Origin: Leptidea sinapis
Taxonomy: Eukaryota > Arthropoda > Insecta > Lepidoptera > Pieridae
Direction: 5' to 3'
Assembly: GCF_905404315.1 (NCBI RefSeq)
Contig: NC_066265.1
Location: forward strand, 26,126,501-26,190,500
DNA: 64,000 bases
Shown here: positions 13,601-28,600 of the stretch, in pieces
Position numbering within the stretch: position 1 is the first letter of the stretch
Layout of the letters: every line of letters starts with the position of its first letter
Translations under genes and position numbers: made by a program
The notes under the pieces: model-generated
Told to the model about the DNA's origin: nothing
The model's database searches: none
Seen by the model: the letters and a program-made list of their open reading frames with translations, nothing else

Positions 13601-16600
13601 TTCGCTTAAACCTATTATGTCCCATTTAATATCGTCGAGTGCTTTTTCAAATTCAAGTAACCTTTCTGGTGAGCTAATAGATCGTACATTTAATGTTGAT
13701 ATGTATATATTATGTTTGTCTTTTTGAGAAGGGTAGTTTTTAGAAGGGTAGTAACTGTGAAGTTACAATTAGAATTTAGAGGGTGTTGGTCATTTTCCTC
13801 CACGATGACCAATCGGCTTGGAGGATGATTTTCGTAGTTATTCTTAATGTTGTCTGTAACAGTTCGGTTGCCGAGTAAGGGTGATTGCTACTTGTTTTGG
13901 TCCGTGCCTTGGTGAAAAGAATTAGAGCGAGCCCGCATTATATCGAAAGCATTGACTCTACTAAATTTTGATGTTGGTGTGTTGTTTATAGACTCTGTTA
14001 CATTTGGACTTTGTGAAGAAGCATTAGAGCTATATGGCGTAGATGGGGTACGCTTTCGTTTTGTCATGACTCTTATTGTTCTTTATTATTAGTTTATCGT
14101 AATTGATGTAAGCAAAATTCCCTCTTTTCCTCTCTTCTAGCAATTGAGCTTGTAACGAGCGCCTTTTCTCTAACACCTCTTTCGAGAAGTCTTCTGTTAT
14201 ATAAATATTTTTTTATTTCTTTTTGTTTTTTAAAATTTCAATTTTCTTCCATGTATTTGCAAGCGTTATTACGATCGGCCGAGCTTTTTTACTATCAGCT
14301 GTTGTCTTTCCAACTCAATGCGCAGAATTTATCTCTTGTACACTTAATTCTATCTCTAACTTTTTTATTTCATCTATGACCTTCGTAATTAATTGTTTGT
14401 TGGACTTCTCGCTCTCTTCCATTCCAAATATAACAATATTGTTTTTCTTTCTATCCTTCTCTAACCAAGCTACTTTCTTTTCCAAATTATTTATTTCAAT
14501 CTTTATTTTCTTCGATGATTGGCTGAAGCTTTTCGTCAATTTTTTCCGTTAATTTAGTTGTAATTTCTTTCGTTTGGTTCTCCATTTCGAGTTTTAACTT
14601 CAGAAATAATTGTTGTAAATTGAGATCCATAACGATAACTTGTTTCTAGTGGTAAAGTTAATTACGTTGTATGTTGTATGCTTAAAACGGAACGTAATAT
14701 TATTATACTGCTTTTTGTCTATGGCGATATTCGTATACTCGTTGGCAGTTGGCAGCTCACCCCGCTGTCAAGTGCTTGCTAGTAAATGTCAATGCTAGCT
14801 GACAGCAGCGGTTGGTGATTATTGATGATTCATGAATAATAATCTATAAAATTGGATAATAGTGATTTTTTACTGTGGTTTGAATGAAGTTTCTCTTGTT
14901 AAAACTAGTGAATTTAATAGCAATTCAATGGATTGGCACTGGCACTACTTGTTTTAACATAAATCACAGGTTTAAAAGTACTTTTAACCACTTTTTACTA
15001 TTTAAAACTATTAGAGCTTCAATGTTAAATCTTGACACTTTGACAACCAAAACACTTCCTAATAAACCCATAGTGGGTACCAAAGAGAAACAGGCTGATA
15101 TGTGAATGCAGTTTAGTTGTTACCTCCAATATTTCTTCACAAGCCTAGAATTCTTTGGTTTCGAACAGTAACAACTCGTATTTTTGTTTTAGAGTCATTC
15201 TGAATTGTTACTTTTTGGAACTCACGTATAGATATATAAAGGCGGTAGGGGGGCACCTCTTCACATGATGCTAGCCAGAATGCTATCACAGTTTCTTCAT
15301 TTTTATCCCGTAACTACCTTCCAGCTGAAATACAAAAACTTTTTGTGTTTCAGCTGGAAGGGCACCATAGCTCGTCAAATTACTGGGGCTACTTAGACTT
15401 ATCATCAATGTATGAAGTTACGAGCTAAATCATGGTTCAACTTAGTTCGGTTTTCAATAATCCCTTGCGGGACTGCATTAATATGCATTAATGTGGGCAG
15501 GGTGTTTTACTTTCAGGTGAACAACTTGCTCAGCACCTTTTATAAAACATTAGATATCTAGCCCATGTTGTATATCAAAGCCTGCTACTTTACGTACATT
15601 AATCTAAAGAATGTTTTGTAGATGGATTTTCCAGTTTTATTTTATGAGTTATCTTGAGAAATTCCGCTAATATTTGTCTTCAATCAATTCGACACGTGTT
15701 TCGTCTCATGTAGAGGATAATTATGGATTTGCGCAAAATAACGCAATTAAAAATAATTCCATAAATTTTATTTGTTTCCTAAGTATTATCAAAATTGAAA
15801 TGTTACGCGTTTTGTAATTTTATAACTGACATAACAACGTACATACGGATAATTAGAACTAACCTGTGTGAGAACGTTCCTCGCTCGACATCTTCACCGG
15901 ACAGTCTAACGTGTATGCCCTCCTTGAGCAGAGATCCGAAGGCCATAGCTTCCGCAAGGGCCCAGTCGACAGTACGTTTTTCGACCATTTCCATTCTGGA
16001 CTTGAGGATACGGAGTAAGCCCTTGTGTATTTCGAACTCGGCTGCGTTTGGTGGCGGCGATGAGAATCTCTTTCCGATGTGAACAAGAGTTTCTTCGACA
16101 ACTCCGGTGGGCGACATCTATGGGTTAAAATAATTAATTTTTACAACATTCGATATATTTTTACAGCATAAAGCTTGTCGCAATTAGCCAATGATCAAAT
16201 AATGGTCACCAGCTGTACAAGAAAGCGGACTTATGGCAAAAGCGATTATTTCTAAGCACAATATTTATAAAAATCTATAATTTGTATGTCCAAATCTATA
16301 TTTTGAGTGTTGAACAAGACATACCAATACATACGGTCGAAGCGTCACTCAGACGGTTGCCTCAGTTGATAAGAGCGACCGAATCTCAGGAGACGCGGGT
16401 TCGAGTCCCGCATCGTCCATAAATTTTGATACAAATTAAATTTGTATATTTTTCCCAGAAATGATTTTTATCACTTAAAAATAACAAACTATTTACATTT
16501 GAATGAGCTACATCTCAAGTCAACATTTTAATATGCAATTATTGGGTTTGAGCAGGTCAACAAAGTAGATCCTATAGAAGGACCCACAATCTGAGAGTTA

Positions 16601-19600
16601 TACAAGACATACTAAGATTTACGGTCGATGCGTCAATCGGACGGTTGGCTCAGTTGGAAAGAGCGCTCGGACGGAATCTGAGATACGGCCGTCCATAAAT
16701 TTTGGTATATAAATTTCTATATCCAAATCTGCTCAGATAGTTATGAAAATACTGAAGTATTGTAGTCTCCCTAGTATTTTTTTGTGTGCACTATTTCATT
16801 TCTGCAATAGGGAAGTGTACCTTGAGCGGGTCCTTGCCCTCAAAGAAGCCGGACCAAGGTGAGTCGAGCCAGTCCTTGTACTTGATGTGTGTCTCCTGTT
16901 TGGCCTGGTTGTATGCATCTTCGCAGATTTTTTCGTATTTGTCTCTCACGTCCTTCACCTCGTCAGCGGTCACGACGCCCTCGCGAATCAGTTGATCCGA
17001 GTATATTTCCAGAACTGTTTGAATATTAACATAATTATATATAGACAAGTAAAAACTGGACCCAAATCAATACGATACTTTGACAATAAATATAACTGGC
17101 AGAGTCAGCTCTGAGCTTATTTATTCACTACAAATATAAAATCGCGAAGGGAAAAGTATTTAACGATAAAAACTTTGTTGATTTTGTTTTAATTTATAGA
17201 ATTGAAGGGCAAAAGAGGAAAAACGGGTCTTTTAAACATCTCAGAGAAAAATATCCTCCTTACGATACGAGTATACTCATTGCTCAGGTAATGTTCACAA
17301 GATAATAATAATAATAATATTGACACACAATTACACAAATTATCTTGCCCCAAACTAGGCATGGCCTGTTCTATGGGTACAAGACAACGACATATTTAAT
17401 ATAATATACTTCAAATCAAATCAAGTCATTTAATGGCATAGATAGAGTGGGTACATTGGTGTTACATTATAATCATAGGTGCCAACAATCTGCCGGGTAG
17501 GCATGCAAAAATAATATTTTAGAATTCTTACTCTAAGTTTACCGTGAAAAACATCCAACATAAAAACCAAATTATTCATATAGTCTATATATAGTCTATC
17601 CACCATAATATAATAAAAATTGCTTACTAAAAATGTTAATTTGAAATATCTGAATTAACTTATTCTAATGACTATAGATTCATGTCTGTTAAATACTCTT
17701 TAACTGAATAATATTTCTTCGCCATTAAAAATTTCCTTAATTTTATTTTTAAAAGAGTTAATATTTAAGTTTTGGTCCGCTAATGATACTGGTAGTTTAT
17801 TATATAGCTGAGGAGCCATATTAAATATACTATTACCAAAAAGTGCCGTTGTATGCTGCGTGAAATATATTTTATTTTTTCTGCGTTTACTATCAGAGTA
17901 ACTAAATAGTTGATCATTTGTTCTAATGAATACTGCACTTCATATATATATAGGCACGGGAAAGTAAGTATTTTAAATTTATCAAAATATGTTTTACAGG
18001 AATCAGTAGGGCTTAAATGAAATATAGCTGTTATACATTTTTTCTGACATTTAAAGACTCTATCCTTATCTGTGGAATTTCCCCAAAATATGATCCCGTA
18101 CCGAATATTTGATATGACGTTGATATGCGTTAAAAGCTACTAACACTGCGGACTGGTTTACTACTTTAGACAGCATGTGCAACGCAAATGAAAATCTATT
18201 TAGCTTCATGCACAAATTTTCAATATGGGTTTTCCAATTTAGGCAATCATCAATATGTAGGCCTAAAAATTTTGTTTGTGTTATTTCAGAATTTTTTTTA
18301 CTTAGATAATTAATGTTCAATGCTATCTAATCGCGTCTATTTACAAATGTCATTATGCTAGTTTTGTCAAGATTTATGATTAAATTGTTACATGTCAACC
18401 AGTTTATAATATTGCCTATGGTATTATTAATGTCACTTTCAAAAGAATTTAAATTTTCACCTATAAATATCACTGTGCTGTCGTCAGCAAATAGAATCAT
18501 CTCATGGTTGGTTACCGTAGGGAAATCGTTTATATATGTTATGAACAACAATGGACCTAATATACTTCCCTGCGGTACTCCAGTGGTTACGGTTTTTGAC
18601 TCCGATATATATCGTGTTTCTGTTATATCATGCCATACTAACCTCGCTATTTGTGTCATTTGTTGTCACCCCGTTAGATATGATTTTAGGAGTGATAAGC
18701 TGTTTCCTCTAACCCCGTACACGCTTAGCTTATCCAATAATATTTGATGGTCGACATAGTCAAATGCCTTAGTGAGGTCCATATAAAGTATGCATACATG
18801 CTATCTTTTATCTACATTAGTAAAGACTTCCTTCAAGAAATGGTATATTGCTAAATTAATTGATTTATTTTTTCTAAAGCCTTTTTGCTTTTCGGTTAAC
18901 CAACAACAACAAGGTAACAACCTATACTTACTTAAACATACATAAATAGATATAAACATCCATGACTCGGAAACAAACATTTATATACATCATATGAATG
19001 ATTGCACCTACCGGGATTCGAACCCGGGACCTCTAGCTTAGTAGTCAGGATCACTAACCATAATATTTGTAACTGGTCAGGTAAGAACCAATAAGTTCTA
19101 TTTAATATTGATTTATATAAGATTTGTGTTCCTTAAGTGGTACCTAAAAGCGTTGGCTCTTTATTCGGCAGGCGTCTATGGTTATTTTGCTCTAACATCT
19201 GTTACACTTTTTAACCGACTTCAAAAAAAGGAGGTTTTCAATTCGTTGGTATAATTTTTTTTTGTCGTTGTATTACTCTGTAGTATGTGGTATATTTTTG
19301 TCACTAATAAAGTTTTCATTCATTGATTCAAAATCTGGTGTTGGTAGGCCCCCCACAAGATGGACCGACGATTTGGTCAAGATCACCGGGATACGTTGGA
19401 CTAGGGCAGCGCAGGACCGATCGTCGTGGAAATCTTTGGGGGAGGCCTTTTTCCAGCAGTGGACGTCTTCCGGCTGATTTATTTATTTATAATAGACCCA
19501 ACAAGCTATTCTAAACTAAACAAAAATAAGAAAAATATAAAACGAACATTATGAACAGAATAGCTTTCTTACAGGTATGTACAGCTCTGTTGTATTATTA

Positions 19601-22600
19601 AAGATGTTAGTACAAAAAACGCAAAGTAATTTAAAGATTAATAAATTTCAAAAATACAAATTATTTCTTATGTTGAATATGAGTAAAGCGAACAGACCAT
19701 ATATATAATTAAAAACTATTATAAATAACACTGTTGCAAAGTCTGATGATGATGATGATGATTCAAAATCGACAAGACATGGAGAACTTATGGGAGTATT
19801 TAAGCAGGATGCACCCACCAGGCTTGGTGTTCCGGATCTTCTGGTACATGAGCGGCTGGGTGAACATGGGCTCGTCCACCTCGTTGTGTCCGTTGCGGCG
19901 GTACGACACGATGTCGATGACCACGTCCTTGTGGAAGGTGGCGCGCCACTCGGCCGCCACGTTGCACACGTGCATCACGGCCTCGGGGTTGTCGCCGTTC
20001 ACGTGGAAGATGGGCGCGTTCACCACGCGGGCCACGTCTGCAACCGATCACTAGCACTGTACTGAACAATGTCGTGTACTGTGTTACCTGCGGAAGGCTC
20101 CTTTGTATCGGATGCCGGCGAGTTTATGGGTACCACAACGGCGTCTATTTCTGCCGTGAAGCAGTTATGTGAGGCTTTTGTATTTCTATGACGTGATTCG
20201 TCTATACACGTATCTATAGAACGTCATTGATTATATTAAGATTTGTTTGAAATCGTGATTAAATAATATAGAGAAGAATTAATTTAACTATCAGACCAGC
20301 CATTTTGAACTAAATACATAAAATACATAAAATAATGGCCCGTAACTAAATACATTATTTGATATTCCACACAATCATAATAAAAATTATTTTCCAAGGG
20401 AAAGAATAAGCTCTATCTTAACATAGCTAATTTTCAGTCTCCAATCTCATCTAAAAAATCTCTTCAGAATTTAATGTCTTGTGACGTTTTCTTCTAAATT
20501 CTAATGCATTTATTTATAATAATTTATTACTACTAATTTTTATCAATGCACTCCAAGACTGAGACATCTTTAGAGCGTACTTCGACTTGGCTAAGACTTA
20601 ACTTACGTAAAACTTATCTGAGTGTAAGCTCAGCATAATTTTTTCATTTAATTTCTTTATTTATTTTTATATTCATTTGACAGCTGAAATTATGCGGAGC
20701 TTAAGCTAAGGCAGCCCAATGCAAAAGTCAAGTTCGCGTTTTATCACACAATGTCAGCCTAGATGTCCAAAACACGTGTATATCGAATGACTGACCTGTG
20801 CAATAGGCCGAAGATCTCGAGTGTCGGGGGTCGGTAGTGAAACCGATCTGGTTGTTAGCCACGATATGAATAGTTCCGTGGGTGGTGTAGGCGGGTAGGT
20901 CTGACAAGTGCATGGTCTCGAATACCACGCCCTGCCCGGCGAATGCTGCGTCTCCATGCAGAAGTATCGACATTACCTGGACATTATGAATAAATAAAAT
21001 TAATAGCAAAATATTATAAATTTCAATACTCTTTAATTTTTTTAAGTTATAATGTTTGCGCGTAAGGGATAATCAGAGTGAATTTCTAGGATACGCGCAC
21101 ACCGCCACGCAAATTCGACACACTGACGTTAGCTGGTCAACTAGACCATTAGTATCATACTTCAGCTACCACGCCTCATGCCTACTGAACCACAACCAGT
21201 GGACGAGAATTAAATAAAATTAATATATCATGTCAAATTATATACAAGTTTTATAATGATAATAAAAAATCTCTCCAAATGTATAAAAATACTATAATAA
21301 TATTGTCATTGGTTGTATTTAATACCTTTTTTATTATAATATTGTTTTTTCTATAAACGTAAAATAGTACGAGATATAAATTCATTAAAGGATTTTTGTT
21401 TATTTACGCCAAAGAAGAATAACTTCTTGCGTGTATGCATAAATACAAACACACATTTTAATGGGATTAAATGGACAAACAGGCGTACGGGTCACCTAAT
21501 GATAAATAATCACAGGCTTTTTAAAGGTATCCAAGTCATATTGGCCCAGAAACAGCGTTTGTAAATAAACAGCAACGCATATCTTGACACCTGTCGTTGC
21601 GGATGTTCATAGGCCCACCACCGCCATTCCCGTGAGACTTTGGCCCGTTTCCCCCCTCTTATAAAAAATAGTGTGTGTGTACTTATGTATGCACGCAAGA
21701 AGTTATAATTCTTTGGCCTAACGAATCAAAAATCATTAGAATGATTTATTCCTCGTGCTATTCTACTACTTTAGAGAGAACAATTTTGTGAAGATGGCTT
21801 TGACAATTAATTATTCAACAATGAATACGGCTGTATAGGCTTGTAGCCTTTGCCTATCCTAATAATGGACAATGAAAACAAAAAAAAATAACGAGTGTCG
21901 CAAACGTCAGAAAATGGTAGGAACCAACTTCACCCTGTTATTTTTGTGTTACAGTAATGCGCGCTCATCTTAAGATTTCACTCTAATCATTTTTTCATAA
22001 CACGCCTAAAGAAGTTTAAATTCAAAAAACCTTCTAAAACAAGCTAAGAAATGCAAAGATTTGTAAAGTTGAACAACTCGCGCCATAGTGGACAATTAAA
22101 AACTACAATTTCACGAAGATTTTAGCAATTGCGAAATTGATGCGGTGCATATTGGCTCTACCTAAGTAATCCTATAATGATAGCAAACGGAAGCTCATTC
22201 CACATTTTGGTTGTGAGTGGAAGAACGTTCCTCGAAAACCTCATTGTGGATGAATGCCGCACATCCAAATGGTAAGAATGATATTTTATTTTGTAAAGCG
22301 ATGTTGAAATTTATCGGTATCAATAATATGTTTAACATCTCCTCTCTCCATCTCCGAAACACACCTTGTGGGAAAAAATCGCACATTGAAAGTACTGGTA
22401 GTCTGGTAAGTCAGAATGTTAGAACATAGCCATAATATAAAATTCCTACATATTTTACTATACAATACTAATTTAAATAGGAATCGTTTTCTTCTTATTC
22501 TAATGAGTAATGGCTTTGATCATAAATACATCTAGATAGACTATGACAGTTGTAAAAACATCAAAAAAATTGAGTTTAGAGGTAACCTTTATTTAGAGCA

Positions 22601-25600
22601 AAGCACGCACACTAACACAAAGTGTCATACAAATCGTGAGTGTAAGACGTACCTTGTTACGCACACTAAAGTATAAACCTGGCCTGTTTCTAACTTATTA
22701 CTTAAAAATCCAACAATTATCTCAGAGTCATTGCAAAACAAATGACAAAACGTGACTTGAGTCAACAAATTAATATTATCAGCTCTGGGACGGTTATTAT
22801 GTATATCGCCTTTACGTGTTCAATCATTTCACTCTTAAGGCAGTAAATAAAATCAGATCGCTTGAAAGACACGAAGTTTCTATTGAAAACAATTTCCTCT
22901 GTGTGACCGAAAACTCAGTATGACGTCACTCTGATAGCGAACTGTCACATTTTAACCGCACTCAAATTTTTTTTAGTAAATAGTTGTATGTTTAAGTTTT
23001 TGTGTAATGTATTATTAATCTAATCTAATGTTTGTATTAATATTATTGTATGATTAGTTTAAGATTGATTTGCTTGTTGTTGGCATATATTATTCCTGTT
23101 CGTTTGCAATGACAGTTGCTATGTGTGGTAAATAAAAAAAAAAAAAAAAAATGGTAATATTTTTTTTCGAGGAAGAATTTTTAAAAAGAGCAAAACCCTC
23201 ACCGGATTATTTTTCAATTGACTTCTGGCGTTATACAACCGAGTGTTTGTGGAATCAATTATAGAATTTTTCTCGAACCGATACGATTTAGGGAACTTGA
23301 AAGCTTAGAAAATTCTCCCACCATAAATGCTGACATCGCATGTCTTGTTCCCTGGTGTTATAGATGTTCAAGGGCGGTTGCCGCATCATTTCCGATCACG
23401 TAAGACCTCTTGCCTGTTTGCCCCCTCTGATAATAAAAATTCTAGGAAATTCAAATGTTTGAAAAGCGTTCCACCAATTTGACGTATTAAACATGACAAC
23501 TTTTGTCATACATAATTACAATTTTATCTACATATTACTTTATCACACACACATACTCAATATAAATAAGCAATATCAGATATTGGATTAACATTAGCTA
23601 CGAAACAGCTAATTTTAGGCACTGCGTCAGGATGGATCACAGGATTTCTTACTATGAGTAAAAAAAAAATGGTAAAGAGAGAAAATAGGTAAAGTTGCAG
23701 CTGTAGGATTGGGAAGTGGAGTTATATTACTACATATTGCCAGCCAAAAGGGCTATATTGATATCAATTGGGATAAAATAAATAAAAGAGTTGACAAAAT
23801 AACTGATGAAATTGAGAAAGAAACCACTGGCAAGTCTCCTGACTGGGTTGAAAAAGTTGGGAGATTTATAGACCGTAAAATTGACAAAGCTGAAGACATT
23901 TTAAAGAAAAAAGAATACAAAGCTAAACGTTGGTATAACAATTTCACTGGCGATAATCAATACCATGCTACTGAAACACATGTATTTTTAGCATCCTTTA
24001 TGGCTGGAATGGCAATTGGACTTCTTTGTGGACACTAAAAATTTCAAAAAACCTTAGTCTGAACTACTTAATCTCAATAAAGTATTATCTATTAGCTGTT
24101 GTTATAATCTATAACCACAATATTAACATACTCACGCTCGTATTACCGCATTAGGAATTCTATCAATCAGTCTCACCCCACACCACTGACCTCTACTATA
24201 TATCAATGGACTGGCGGCATTTAGTATCGCAGGAATTAGTTCTCTGGACGCTCGCGAGTGGCGCTTCAAATAGGCGCAAAAATTTGCTGTCAAACATATT
24301 ATGGAACAGTCTGTCCAGTGCTACTTATACAAGTCAGTGTCCCACACATACTACGCAGTGATCGCATCTAAACTGCGTTAATTATGCTATTATGCTTCTT
24401 CTGCCAATTCTCACTTCCGTTCATTAAAATGGCGACAAGAACTCCATTATGGATAACCATTCGCGCCTCTTTTGGCACAGTCTGGCTGTTCATAAAGGCA
24501 CACACACATTACTTATTAATTTATCGTCCATCCTTAGTCGATACAAGTCGACTTAACACGATCAAGTTACATATCTGAGTCTGTTGTGTAACGCTAAAAA
24601 ATCTGACGCTTAGCTCGAGTGGAAAGCCCGAACGTCCGTATAAAAGATTCGTTTCAAAATATATGCACATCCCCTATTATAGTATTGAGGTGAAGATATT
24701 TATTCTCATAAAGAATTATCACAATTGACTAACATGAGAACTTAAAATTTAATTAAGTTATATTTAATATTCTCACATACGCTGAGAAACAAATGAGCTG
24801 ATCAAACTATTTCTAATTTAACCACATTTTGCAGATTTCTGTAATCGCATAGGGTGTAGATGTAGTTTGTGCCAAAGATATAGAGTACTCGTGGAACACT
24901 CGTAAATTTAAAAACAAAAATAATTTTTATCAGTCCACTTGGTAATAGTATTAATATTTCTAGTATGTTTAGGCTATTTGATGATTCTTTTGATAAGTAT
25001 AATATTACCTTCTTGCCCTCGTTGTCTCCTCTGTAGAACTGTTCCGCGCGTGTCTTGCCTTGCACCACGGGGTCCACCGCCTCCAAGTGAGATGGGTTCG
25101 CGCACACGGCCAGCCGAATGTTCTTGTTCGTAACGCGGTTCAACCGCTCGATGTACGTACCCAAGTGGTACTTGACGTCACCGGAGCCCTGCGTGCATTA
25201 TTCGTATTAGATTATTATTATGAAAATACGGGACGAGACGAGCAGGACGTTCAGCTGATGGTAATTAATACGCCCTGCCCACTACAATGCAGTGCCGCTC
25301 AGGATTCTTGAAAAACCCAAAAATTCTGAACGGCACTACAATTGCTCTCGTCACCTTGAGACATAAGATTAGGTTAAGTCTCATTTGCCGTCTCAGTAAT
25401 TTCACTAGCTCGGTATTGACTCATCACGATATCTCAACCATAAAGCGTAGAGACTTGAAATTTAGTAGGAATATTCCTTTCGCCGAGTAAGAGGTCAGCT
25501 AAGAACGGATTTCACGATTTTTTTTTATTATGAACAGATCAACGTCGGTCGGGTCAGCTAGTTTAACTAAAACTTTTTATGATCTAAATTCTAATTTGGA

Positions 25601-28600
25601 CCCGGTGTTAATATTTATGGGTTAGCGCATTTATGCATATTGATTTTGCACACTTCGCTACGAACCGCAGATCAAACGATGCTTATTTTGGGTGACATCT
25701 GCGCGTTGAGTGACACCGCTCAAAATCCACTCGGTATGTTTATTGTACTTACGTCATCCTCAGCTTCGAGACCGGCAAACTGTGTGAACAGCTGGTGCAG
25801 TGGCTTGCGACAAACATTGGCCAGCACATTGAGGCGACCTGGATAAATATTATGATTAAATCTCTAAATCCCCTTTGATCTTATACGTCAATTTCAATTT
25901 ATTGCAATTCCATAAATATAATCCTTAAAATATATAACATTTGGAGTAAATACTATAATTGTACAAGGCAGTATTATGGATAGCTAGTTTGGGTGTCGCA
26001 ATTTGGTCTGAACAGCAGACCGTCGTAACGAGACCCATATTTTTATTTATTTTCGTTTGAGCCGTTTAAGAAATCATTTTCATCATCAATCATAATTTGG
26101 TCTTAGATTTGTATGACCTACAGAGCCTGGCAAAAAATGTGTTTTGGCGAAAATAAATTTTTGACAGTGGATCTTTTCATAGTTTTGTTAAATATTTTTC
26201 AACCTTTTTGGAATTGTTATTATTAATTGATATGGAAGAGCGTGGCCTTCTGGTACAGCTATTCCTCAATTACACTTAATAGAAGGTCACATCCACTACT
26301 ATGTTTGTACAAGTTTTTTATTGAAACAATTTTATTACTTTTTTTTCACCAATAAACTCAGAATAGGATTTTTTTCTTATAAGCATTGGAGCAAAGTTAC
26401 GTAGGTAAAATGTCATTAAAAATATAGCACATTCCTTCTATCCGCTTGTGGAAAGACACCTAAATGGTGTAATTTGGTAGATTAATAGTTTCTTGCGCCG
26501 CTTCTTCTCTCTCAGAGCGCGGAGAAGCGGTAGTAGTATCTAGAATATTAGAAATGAAATCAAAAAGATTTCTAAAGGAATCAATTTTGAGAAAATAAAT
26601 GCCTTTCATGCCTTTTAAGGGATGAAAGGCATTACAAGCAATCGCGCTAATTCGACTATCAAAGCAAGCGCGTACACCTTCCTTAAAGGCCGGCAACGCT
26701 CCTGTGATTCCTCTGGTGTTGCAAGAGATTGTGGGCGGCGGTGATCACTTAACAACAGGTGACCCGTACGCTCGTTTGTCTTCCTATTCCATAAAAAAAA
26801 AAGAGCGTTTGACCCTCTGAAAATGCCTGCCCAATCTCGTAATACGACGAATATCTGCATTATATTGCGAAATTAAGCAATTGGCACGTACCTCTGTGGG
26901 GCATTCCCATGATGATAGACTCGACGCCGAGTTTGGTGGACACGTCGATGACTTGCTTCATGGCCGGAATCAATATCTCGCACCCTTCCAAACCGAAGCG
27001 TTTCTCTGAAGACCACTTCTTCGCCAGGAAGTTTTCGAAACTGTTGATTAAAAATCAAATTGCATCAACGGCAACAGTACAAGGGCAAACCCTTTGTGAC
27101 TACTGGCGCAGCAAGAGATTGGGAGTGGTGATGGTAATCAAATGACCGATGAAGATACCATAGTTTGTCCTGATTCATAAAAAAAAATTGCAGTTGTAGA
27201 GACTGCCGATAGGAGTGAAAACTTAGAATTATTAGTATTAAATTTTAAAATCTCTCACGAGATTTCACCCATCCAAAAAGTGTCTATGTACATTTTTTTA
27301 ATTATTTATTTATCGCGCCAGTCATGAGCATGTCGGTGACGGGAACTCGTAAGATTTTCCCTACCAAAAAGTTTAAAGGCGGCTAAAGAAGTTACCACTT
27401 AAAAAAAACAGATTAAAACACTTATATGTTTAAATATTTTATGGTTATTTCATATACTTAAATAGTCAATGGATATCCTTCTTAATGAAGACTGACTCAC
27501 CCTGCAGTAATGGCAATCACAACAGGTCCGGTCTTTTGGGGCTAATCGAACGATTAAACAAAGGCATAAGAACTCTTGGTGCAAACCAGTCCACGTTTCT
27601 CAGAATTCGAAGTAGGTTTATGGAGACAGGACGAAGAAGACTTGGACATACAAATTGACCTCTATGAGCTGCTTGGCGTACGTTAGGCCCGGTATTCACA
27701 ATTCCAAAGCGGAGAGGAGAGGAAATGTATTTTAATAACTAATCAGATTTTAATATTTCCAGTTCGGGCATTAGTGGCTAAAACACACCAATGTGTTGTA
27801 TTCGTTAAGTATAAAATTATAGAAAATTTACGTAAATGATGATCTTAGCTTAGAATATTGTAATATGAAAAATGTTTGGTTTGATTTACGGCCGTTCCCA
27901 ATATACTATCTACAGATAGAGATAAATTACTACCTTCTACTGCCAGTGATTAGCTGTCAATAATCTGAAGCTGTCCCTATATACCCGATAAATCATTTTT
28001 ATCGCATTATATTGGGACGCGTGAATTGCAATTTCCATACAAACTTCTATCGCTGGTAAGCTATACGTTATCCCATTGACAGACAACGTGTACGGATAAG
28101 GTTATTGGGACAGAAAAGTCGACGATAGTTACGATTTTTATCTCAAGTAAGAGATAGACTGAATATCGGGAACGGCCGTTAATCGATATTTACCCCGCGG
28201 ATCTGGTGAGGCGCGCCAGGATCAGTCTCTTCTGGTCTGCGTTCATCTTGGTGACATTCGGGGGCTCCATTCTCTGCCGGATCCAGTTGCACTGCTCCAG
28301 TGAGTTTATGAACATAAACTCTATGCCGATGTTATTGCAATATGCCTGCTCCAGACGGTTCAATATTTCTCTGCAATTTTAAAGGAATTTTTATTTATCA
28401 GTCATTTTATTTGTCTTGTCTCTGTTGTGATAACGCTCACGGAATATCGTCCGTAAGTTTAATAATGTTAAAGCCTTAAAATAGTTATACTTCTAGATAG
28501 AGCATCAAGAAAATAGGCCAGGTTTATTACTTTAGTGTGTGTGACAAGCTACGTCTAACACTAGCGATTTGTATGTCACTTTGTGTTAGTGTGTGTGCAT

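Larger units (their letters stand above)
10800..14660 (-). mobile_element. RTE-like non-LTR retrotransposon, nearly full length but frameshifted
   Basis: Read 5' to 3' on the minus strand. A short ORF1 starting 'MDLNLQQLFL' near 14630 is charged and coiled-coil-like. An AP-endonuclease domain (13735-13058) carries 'GLSEVRR' and 'MGDFNGKIG'. Reverse transcriptase (13061-11655) carries 'NYRPISLMANIYKIFSKIL', 'GVRQGDPISPKLF' and, in the next frame, 'FADD' near 11622. A basic C-terminal tail (11592-10870) has 'MERSVLGVRLRDR' and 'RGRQSKRWEDDI'. The 3' tail is (TTTA)n-like at 10800-10835. Frameshifts separate endonuclease from RT and RT from the tail, and ORF1 is broken. Lies in OGDH intron 14. 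Confidence 0.85.

Noticed and set aside
19800..20069. Arginine-rich 89-codon frame and two plus-strand frames over OGDH exon 12
   Set aside because: Shadows of a GC-rich conserved exon; the OGDH frame explains the sequence fully.
26873..27058. 61-codon minus-strand frame at OGDH exon 8
   Set aside because: It is out of frame; the true reading (GMPHRG) is in another frame bounded by splice sites.
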